Source: Spirogloea muscicola (Eukaryota > Streptophyta > Zygnematophyceae > Spirogloeales > Spirogloeaceae). From it: a stretch of DNA of 30,941 nt. Positions 20,101 through 27,857 of the stretch are shown here, piece by piece (the stretch's first letter is position 1; every line of letters begins with the position of its first letter). The stretch lies in the NCBI GenBank assembly GCA_009602725.1, contig WELB01000044.1, positions 69,651 to 100,591 on the forward strand. The letters are read 5' to 3'. The notes under the pieces were generated by a model. It was not told the DNA's origin and did not search any database. It saw only the letters and a list, made by a program, of their open reading frames with translations. Both the position numbers and the translations under genes were made by a program.

Positions 20101-20602
20101 CCGCAGCCGCTGCGCTCCGCGCCTGTGCCGCACGGTTGTTGTTGAGCGCGCAGGCGCGCTCGTGGTCGGCCCGGCCTGACCGCGTGGTGAAGGTCGTCTG
20201 GCAGTGCTGGCACAGCAGGGGGTCGAGCGAGCGAGGTGGGGGCGAGGGCGGTGGAGTTGGTGCGCGCGGTGGAGGCGGAGGCGGCGGTGGCGAGGGCGGC
20301 GTCGAGGGCGGCAACGGCGGGGGGCAGGGCGGCTCGAGAGGCGGGATGGTGGGTGGCTGGGAAGGCAGAAGCGCAGACCCGGCAAGCGGCGGCGAGGACG
20401 AGGCAGGTGGCTGGCTCAGCGGAGGTGGACGCTGGGGTGGCGGTGGTGGCGACGTCGGCGACGGTGGAGACGGCGGCAGATGCGGCAGCGACGGCGGTGG
20501 GGACGGCGGCCCTGCTGCCACGGAAGGCACACTCACGGGGATATCAGGGGCAGCATCACGCCCAGGGGACAAGGCACCCTGGCGGAGAGACCGGGTTCTC
20601 AC
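17107..20602 (-). pseudogene. Broken LINE polyprotein (zinc finger, RT, endonuclease)
   Basis: The protein would copy element RNA into DNA at a nicked target. Seen: finger C-x2-C-x12-H-x3-C; RT motif AIGEVLYRL near 19240; motif A DVCNAFNSVDR at about 19067; motif B GARQGDPLAGF at about 18900; YADD at about 18797-18786; knuckle C-x2-C-x9-H-x3-C at about 17788; endonuclease RAD at about 17587 and IADV at about 17540; end SDLMLLTRGY with TGA at 17107-17109. Catalytic residues look intact, but the frame changes four times: near 19120 (after SGGETVV), 18390 (after AAFDP), 18315 (before RGGLGCRS) and 17305-17340. No clear ATG opens the frame; it is open upstream to about 20790 in the neighbouring copy's UTR. 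Single-base assembly errors in GC-rich sequence could account for some shifts. Confidence 0.75.
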
Positions 20603-20660
20603 CTCGGGGGGCCCTTCACATCTCGAGGGCTGAGTCGATAAAGCAGGTGCCCGTTGCTTC
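17107..20660 (-). mobile_element. Non-LTR retrotransposon (LINE) with restriction-like endonuclease
   Basis: Nearly full-length single-frame LINE. Domain order from the N-terminus: proline-rich SPPP region (about 20530-20228), C2HC zinc finger (20212-20150), reverse transcriptase (about 19450-18600), GGLG-RS region (18310), CCHC knuckle and PD-(D/E)XK-like endonuclease (17790-17530), and the conserved C-terminal tail. An endonuclease downstream of the RT with no APE domain seen places it with R2/NeSL/Utopia-like elements; I cannot name the clade. The 5' end lies near 20640-20740, directly against the 3'-UTR of another copy. The 3' end runs into tandem tail units. Confidence 0.8.
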
Positions 20661-20734
20661 TCACTGGCGGGAGGCGATACATGCTCTGCTCCTGAGGTGA
20701 GGCTGCCAGGACCGTGGCAGCTGGGGAAAAAGGA

Positions 20735-21265
20735 AACGGCTGCTGATATTAAAAGAGCGGCTGTGAAAGCCAGCCAGACGCATACAGGTGTTCATGACGG
20801 AGCCACAGGCTAGACAAAAGAAGGGAAAGAGCAAAGCCCTTAAGAAGAAGTGGCTCTCCCAATGGGGGCAAGGGCTGTGAAGAAGTGGCTCTCCCAATGG
20901 GGGCAAGGGCTGTGAAGAAGAAGTGGCTCTCCCAATGGGGGCAAGGGCTGTGAGAAGCCAGCCCGAAAAGAATTGACAAGGTTCGAAGGGGCCAAAGTAC
21001 GAGCTAAGCAGCGACTGCGGGGCCTGAAGAGGCTATGGCAGAACGGGGGAGGATGGATCGCTTAGTAGTTACGAGTGAGGAGCCTCACATCCGACAGACT
21101 AGCTGCCGGGAAAGTATCCCCCTGACGAAAGCCGGAGGCCGCAGCGAGAGCACGGCCAGCACGCAGATGCAAGGCGTGGGCCATGGACCGCTGGAGGGAG
21201 ACGGACAAGCGCATACGATACACCTGAGGGGCCAAACTACGACCTAAGCAGCGGCTGCGGAGCAA
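20735..21265 (-). mobile_element. LINE 3' end, best-preserved tail
   Basis: The tail frame is intact: PQVYRMRLSVSLQRSMAHAL, RAGRALAAASGFRQGDTF, then SDVRLLTRNY and TAA at 21062-21064. The 3'-UTR runs left through GGCCCCTTCGAACCTTGTCA, the TTTTCGGGCTGGC...CAGCCC hairpin and a three-unit tandem array, then the GTCATGAACACC module near 20790. It sits head-to-tail just upstream of the long element. An in-frame GC-rich stretch continues right to about 21500 but I do not recognise it. Confidence 0.75.
20842..20952 (-). repeat. Three tandem units of 38, 35 and 38 bp in LINE 3'-UTR
   Basis: Units 20842-20879, 20880-20914 and 20915-20952, each containing GTGGCTCTCCCAATGGGGGC and AAGGGCTGTG. The units differ only in AAG number at the junction. 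Single copies of the unit lie at 325-355 and 745-790. The array sits just after the GGGCTGGC stem on the transcribed strand. Confidence 0.85.
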
Positions 21266-21269
21266 ACCC

Positions 21270-21734
21270 CCGACCCCTGCACCTTGCTTGCTGAGCGAGC
21301 GCCTGGGTACCCTCCCTTCTCACGCCGTCGCGGACACGTGGGCGGGTCTCGTGGCGGGCACGCTTTCCGGACGGGCGCCACCAGGCCCGTCGCCCCCCTC
21401 CCCACCTCCCGGGCCGCCGGAAGGGAGGGTCCCGCACAGCGGCGTGAGGGCTTACCGGGGAGAGGGGTAGTGCTAAGCTGCAGGACCACGGTCAGTTGCC
21501 GCAACCACTTCCACCGCGATCAGTGAGCCGCGCCCGCCGCCGCTGCCCCCGCCGCCGCCTCCGCCGCCGCCGCCGCCGCTGCCCCCGCCGNGAGCGGGGG
21601 CCCCATGGCGCCCGCCCGCGCCTGAGCCGCCGCTCCATGGGGCGCTGCCGGGAGCCGGACTGCCGAGCGGGCGTGCCTGGGGGCCGCTCGTGCGAGCCCC
21701 AGAGGAGCTGGGAGGGTGCTGCTCTGCGGCCGCC
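21270..21734. other. GC-rich leader region with ambiguous base
   Basis: GC-rich stretch between the LINE fragment and the transporter start. (CCG)n-like runs lie at 21535-21590 and one undetermined base is at 21591. Long frames on both strands reflect composition. Its right end probably forms the 5' leader and promoter of the transporter. Confidence 0.4.
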
Positions 21735-24700
21735 ATGGTGGGCGGCGGCGAGACCCCCCTGCCACGGTAATCAGCTCTGCCAGCCTCCAGCCCTGCTGCC
21801 GCGGTTTTCTGTGCGCTTACGAGATGTTGGCGGCTCGCTGACTTTGTGGATGCCCTGTGGAACTGCCGCCTTTGTTGCTTCAGTATGTGTAGCACAGCGC
21901 AAGCTTCTCATCGTTTCTTGCCCTGGCTGGACTTCATGCAGAAAGGCGATGGTCCTTATATGGTGAGGATACGCTCCCAAAGCTCTTAATTCTTTCACTG
22001 AGCTGGGCTGAGCTGAGCTCGGCTGATTTGAGTTGAGCTGAGCTGAGCTGAGCTGATGCTGAGCTGAGGTAGAGCTTAGCTGAGCTGAGCTGAATTTGAA
22101 CCTGGACCCGAACCCGAGCTGAGCCGAGCCGAGCCGAGCCGAGCCGCGTTGAGCTGCGTTGAGCTGAGCTAACATGCACATTGATTTGGACAATGCTGAA
22201 AATGCTGGTGGGCATTTGGCTGCCCAGCTGGCAGTGCAGCATTTGCAAGCACTTCTTGTCATGCATTTAGCACATCAGTAGTGAGTGGGAGACATAGTTT
22301 CAGGGGTTTGCACGGTACACGTCCTTCATGCATATTCATTGCCTGCATGGTCTAATCTGCTGGCTTTTGCTGCCTTGTCTCTGGCGCCCTCCTTTTGCAA
22401 CAACAGCATTATCCACGGCAGCCAAGCGTTCCAGATCACGATGCTTTTCCCAATTGTCAGCACCCATTACCTCTTTGTTCTCCTTCAGCTTGCTACTTGA
22501 TCACCCATGAGCTTAGTGGCTCATTCTTGCTGAGACTGAGACTTATGATCCTGTCTTACTGTCCTCCTCTGCTTGTTCTTCAAGGATATGTCTGCGTATG
22601 GCTTCTGTAGTCATTACCATTGCTAAGTACCCGGTTGTGCTCCATGGTGCAGCTTGTCTTCATGGTTCAGTACTATGGAGTGGCAGGGACAAATGAACAT
22701 GCAGTAGGCCGATATGCTGGTCTTCTTGTAAGTCTGCACAGATCCAAGCTCCTGCAGCTTTGGGTAATATGTTTTAGCAGTGACAAGCCAGAAGAGACGC
22801 TAGCTCGAATTTTAACAGTCGACTGCCTTACAACTGCAGTTGCATTTCACTTGGCAGGCTTCTTTATTGCCTATGTCGCAGTTTGCGACATCCATGCTTT
22901 GGGGAGCAATTTCAGACAAAAGTGGCAGGAAGGTAATTGTTGGCATTTGGGCCTTCATTGAGCAATTGCAATTGCTTCCAGCAATATCTTGTTGGAAGCA
23001 TTCATTATTTCTCATCCATCATCATTGCTTCCTCATGTTGGCAGCCTTGGTTAGCATTTGGAAACGTTGCCTGCACAATTGCAGCTCTACTATTGGGTTT
23101 CTGCCAGGACTACCTGTCTGCTTGCACTGTTCGTGTCATTGGTGGCCTCTTTAATGGCGTTATGACTATTACAAAGTCCACACTGGCTGAAATTTGTGAC
23201 AAGTAAGTATACTGATTCATTGATCACTCTTGAGCATGCTAACATTTCACGCAGGTGTTGGTCATGGTCATGTCAATAGTCATGCACATTGCAGGAGTCA
23301 GTAAGTAGAGATACTCATTTGCATGGGTCATGCATTCTGGTGCTTGCGTATCATTACCTTGGGCATGGTAATACACGCCCTATGAGTGGGCCTTAGCCGT
23401 ACCTTGACACAGGAGCAAACCTTTCAGGGTTACGATTACTGTCAAAGTTGAGGATTACGTGCTCTACACATGCCTCAGGCACAGATATAATTGCAGCATG
23501 CACGCACAACTGTTTCTCCACAACAGCACCGAGCTTAGCAGAACATTGCTTGTTATTGCTATGCAGGACAAACCAGTCAAGAGGATTTGCACTCCTTAGT
23601 CTTGCTTGGGGCATAGGGTCCGTGGCAGGACCTGTCCTCAGCGGCTTGCTTGCGCAGCCATGCGAACAGTACAATATTTCAAACTGCCCCCACCCTTTTC
23701 GCCAGCACCCATTTCTCCTGCCCTGCATCATTGCAGCACTCATTTCCTTGGCAGCCATTGTCAGCTCCCTCTTACTTGATGAGACTTCACCAGCCTCCAG
23801 CCGAAGTTACATCAAGCTGATTGATCAGGATCAGACTGATCAGGATGACGCCGCTGAAATGGCCATCCTTGTTGAGGTGAACGATGTTGATGCCAAGGCA
23901 ATCCCTCCTCTCACTCGAGAGTCTGCCGTCGGCCATGCGAGAGATGACAACCATATCTATGTGACCACTATGCCAGTGCTGAGCCAGGCTTCCTATGCAC
24001 TAGACACTCCCAGGTCTCCATCTGAGAACACATCCTTGCTTGGGCTACCGCAAATGGAGGTGGATCTGGCAAAGGCAGCTGCTCAAATGTGCGCTGACGA
24101 AAGAGGATTGTCAGACAGCGATATACTGCCGTCCAAAACAGCGACGGTTGTCTGGCCAAGGCAGAGGTGTTGGGAGGAGGCGAATTCTGTTTGGAGGCAA
24201 TGTGTGAGCTGCTGTTCAAGTCCTACTGATTCACTTCTTCAGGATCGAGATGTCATGATATCATCGCTGTGTTACTCATGCACTGGACTCATCTTTATCA
24301 TGACAGGTATGTAGCACATTCTTCGTATAGAACCAGGCACCAGATCTTCTTTAGCTCGTCACTTGAGTAGTGAAGTACTATGATGGAGCTGTTGGAGAAG
24401 CATTGATGCTGCAGCTGATGATCAGCACTTGGTGAGCAGTAGCAGTGTGAAACTCATACCTCAGCATGCAAAATGTGCAGATGAGCTCTTCCCAATCTTT
24501 GGCGCTGCATCTACTCAAGTGGGGGGCCTAGGCTTCAGCTCAGCAAAGATTGGTTTCATCCTCGGTGAAGGAGGGGTTGTCCTTTTTCTCTACACTCTCC
24601 TCCTTTTCCCGCCACTGGCACGGCGACTTGGTCCGTTGAGTTGTTTCCGATATGGCATTTTGGCTTCTGTGCCTCTTTGGGTCGCCTTTCCTGCCTCTTC

Positions 24701-25296
24701 ATCTCTCTCAGGTAGGTAACTATGTTTGGCATGAGCATGGCACCCTCGTATTTAGTTTCCATGATGAAATTGGGAACCAGACTCTGTGTAAGCATAGAGT
24801 CTGGTTTGAATTCACTGCAGGGCTGATCTTACGCACGTTCTTAGTGGAGATGCATTGTCGGAGTATTGTCAATACGTACTGTCATGTCTTTTGTCCGCCG
24901 GTCCTATTTCCTTGACGGTGAACCACTTGAAGAACAAATTTACGAATGTTTGCAGGTTACCCCTTCTTGCAAATATTACTTCTACTGTTCGTCACTGCAC
25001 TGAGGAGCATAGCCGCCTGTACAGCCTTCACCGGAGTGCTTGTTCTAGTGAGCAATTCTGCAACACCGACAAACATGGGCGCAGTTACTGGCCTAAGCAT
25101 GAGCCTCTGCAGCTTTTTCCGTGCAGTGGGCCCTGCCTTTGGCGGGGTTGTGTGGTCTGTTTCCTCACAGCAGACCTTTCCGCTGCACCAATATCTGGCG
25201 TGGTTGGTGGTGGCAGCTGCCACATCTCTCACATTTATTGCCTCTTTCGCACTGTCTCCATCTCTTAACGAGCCCAAAGCTGTGGCTAAATTCTGA
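21735..25296 (+). CDS. MFS transporter, zinc-induced facilitator-like (ZIFL) type
   Basis: Exons 21735-21766, 22407-22455, 22653-22727, 22858-22932, 23045-23202, 23567-24306, 24481-24711 and 24956-25296 join in frame to 566 residues. Start: GCCGCCATGG, MVGGGETPLPR. Landmarks: FQITMLFPI, HAVGRYAGLL, motif A GAISDKSGRK (68-77), RVIGGLFNGVMTITKSTLAE, motif C-like WGIGSVAGPVLSGLLAQP, a long polar central loop in exon 6, DELFPIFGAAS with GGLGFSSAKIG, and SFFRAVGPAFGGVVW near the end. This is the DHA1 layout of ZIFL carriers, which exchange protons for organic anions or metal-binding compounds in plants; the substrate here is unknown. Exon 1 is the weakest call, and about 12 residues expected before TM1 are missing, so a small exon in 21767-22406 may be overlooked. 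All introns are GT-AG, but the donor at 22456 (GTCAGC) is poor. Confidence 0.85.
22001..22178 (+). repeat. (GAGCT)n / (GAGCC)n pentanucleotide repeat in intron
   Basis: Degenerate GCTGA/GAGCT units through 22001-22100, then GAGCC units at 22118-22147, then GAGCT again. It lies in the first intron of the transporter model. Alternating AGCT palindromes make it prone to fold. Confidence 0.8.
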
Positions 25297-25738
25297 GCTT
25301 AGCCACGCAGGTCTTTCCATGACTTTGGCTGCTGTGATATTTTACAGCATATTCAGCATTCATCACGACCAAATGCCTGTAGCCGGTCTGCAACCTGCAC
25401 TACTGCGTGCAGCCCATTCTTTGCAAAATCAGGACCCTTCTTACCACTAAAGATTAGTCACAAATGCCAATGGCATCCATGAGGATCTCTTTCGATTCAC
25501 AAAGCTGTCATCAGCAAGCATTGTCAGAGCAGGTTTTAACGATGCAGGATCTCAGCAGACGTTTACCGTCCAAAGAGTGCTCAAATGGTGTCCAATCGCC
25601 CGACAGTAAATGAGGACGGTCTTGGCAAGACCGGAGCCATCAGAGAATGAGCACTGAAGTGCTTGGGCGATATGAAGGGCAGTGAAGAGTAATTAATCTC
25701 TCAAGCATATAGCAGCTTACAAGCAGCCTGAAGCCAGC
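25297..25738. other. Convergent 3' flanks of transporter and GT92 genes
   Basis: The two genes end towards each other with 442 bases between stops. A TGTAA motif on the minus strand (plus 25717-25721) lies 17 bases after the GT92 stop, which is very close for a 3'-UTR. No TGTAA seen for the plus-strand gene. Confidence 0.35.
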
Positions 25739-27857
25739 TCAGATGGACTTCCTGATGGCTTCAGCAGCAATGGCCATCTTCTCATCCCTGACCCACCAGT
25801 CAATGTCCTCGTTTTTGCGGAGCTGCATTGTGCACACCTCTGCATTTTTTTTCACGATGCCCTGTCAGCAGCAGAGAGCACATTCACAAAGACGTGTGAG
25901 CCAACAGTGACAGAGCAAGAACTCACAAGATGTGTGGGCATATTAGTAAGGCACAGGAGGGCCGCCTATGGGCAGCCTTAATAGTTCTATTGCGTGTCTG
26001 ATTGGGCATAACACCACTGCATTAGCAGCCGCAGACCTGATATGTGGCTTTGAAACAGTAGAACAATACAATAATGTAAGCCTTGCCTGATAGTGATTGA
26101 TCTTGGCATCTGTGGTGTCAAAGTCGAAGCCGCCAGTGGCGGGATTGTCAGGACGGTGGATCTGCAATGTAGTGACGTTACGTGGGTCGGCGGCAAACTT
26201 GCGATGTCCGTAGTAGTCCAGGCACAGCTCCCACCGCGGATACGCTTCCTTGTTGACACAGTAGACGTGTGGCCAGTGCCACAGCATGCGCTGGATCGCC
26301 CACTCGTCCTCGCCGCCGCGGTGGCACTTCTCTGCAGACCACCAAAGGCTGCCGAAGGTGACATAGGGCTTGGCCTCGTATGGCCGCAGGAGGGCGGGCA
26401 GTGTCTTGTGGGGCCCATCCGCATCCAGGTACTCATCAAAGTCCATGGTCAGCATCCAGTGGGCCGTGTAGCGCAGCCGATATGCACAGTCGTTCAGCAG
26501 CAGCACCTGACAGCCAGGAGCGGAGCTAGTCAGCAGACTCATGCATTTGTTGGGCATCTTGCTGGGGCACAGGCAAAACGTGGCAGGCGTCAACATGCAA
26601 AGCCCTGAGAGGAGTGCAAATAGCTGGCTAATCACGTAAATTTTACAACTGCTGCAGTGCTTGATCCTGTGCATGGCAGGGAAGCCCCATGATCTACACC
26701 GCAGTCATCATGCTTGGATGCAACCCCCGGACCCTAACTCTTCTATAACTGTGAAATCTGACTTCTGGTCCTGAGGCTGAATTGTACGAACTTAAGCCGT
26801 GGCGGACAAGAACTTCATTGGTGTGGTGGACAAGAACCCCAGCCCCACACCAATGAATACTGGAGAAGGAGAATGTTGGCGGGAAACTATGGCACTAGTG
26901 CAAAGGATGAGTCTTGAGCATTGAGCGCTGATTGAGAGCTGAACCTGAGACTCTCAAAACACGACTCGCTGACTTCACACCCTGAGCCGTTGCCTCACAC
27001 CTGGCCGTAATACCACATGTCGAATTGCGAAGTGTCGCCGACGTGCACAATCTCCAGCTTCTTGGCCTGCGGCACAGCGGCAGCAGCCCAGTGGGCAAAG
27101 CTTAGGAACTGCGGTCCGCCTGTGGCTCGTCGGTGGACGATGGTGCCGCTTTGTCCGCTCGTGACGCACAGGGGGCATGCTCGCAGCAGCACACCTTGAT
27201 CCAGGGATTGAGGGCGTCGTGCAGTGCATAGCCGACGCCTCCGCAGTCGTAGACGACAAAGTAGTCCACGCCCATGTGGCTGCGAGCACGGCAGCCATGG
27301 CGCGTCGTGTCGGTAAGCACAGAGGCTAGCAGCTGGGGCGGCTTCCGCGGCCGTCACACCACCCCGTGCTCCCAAGGCCGGCCAGCAACGAGCTACAGCC
27401 GAGTACAATCGGAGGCCGCCAACTGGCAGCGCCAACCCGGCCGACTAATATCCTCATGCCTCTCCCTCCTCTCTCCCTCCATCCCTCGCTCTCTCTCCCC
27501 CAACCCCCCTCCCCCTTTCGTACATCCTGGAGGAAGCAAGCCTTGTGCCGGCCATACTGTGGGAGGGGGGGGTGGGGGCGCTTTACCTGTGGTAGTGCAG
27601 CCACTCGGTAATGCGTGCGACCTCGACGCTGCCGTAGAGTGGCGGCGAGCAGTAGGCCACCTTGTGCTTGAACGGCGCCTTGGGCTCCAGCGCTCGGGCG
27701 GCGTACCGCCCCGGCTCCTCGCCGTACACTGAGATGTCCTGGCCATCGAGAGCCACTATCACGTCGCCGCCCGTGCTCGTGGGGGTGTCCTCGTCCAGCT
27801 CGCAGTGCAGCACAATGGCCTCATACGTCATGTTGTGATGCTCGCCCGGGTAGAATG
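25739..27857 (-). CDS. GT92 (DUF23) family glycosyltransferase, 5' end not resolved
   Basis: Exons on the minus strand: 27857-27587, 27279-27195, 27066-27001, 26506-26087 and 25861-25739, in phase, about 321 residues. Landmarks: YEAIVLHCEL, KVAYCSPPLYGSVEVARITE-WLHYH, HMGVDYFVVYDCGGV, FDMWYYGQ, LLLNDCAYRLRYTAHWMLTM followed by DFDEYL (the DxD-type metal site), CHRGGEDEWAIQRMLWHWPH, RWELCLDYYGHRKF, FDFDTTDAKINHYQ, and a tail ending IRKSI-TGA. GT92 enzymes add sugars, usually galactose, to glycans or cell-wall polymers in the Golgi; the acceptor here is unknown. The last intron uses a GC donor (CAG|GCAAGG). The first exon shown enters in phase 1 after CTGCACCAG, so an N-terminal exon with signal anchor lies upstream. 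I found no good donor linking it to the SPPP tract. Confidence 0.85.

Noticed and set aside
19507-20700. Long plus-strand open frames opposite the LINE (up to about 319 codons)
   Set aside because: They are antisense to clear RT, zinc-finger and proline-rich coding sequence and have Gly/Arg-rich composition. No independent support.
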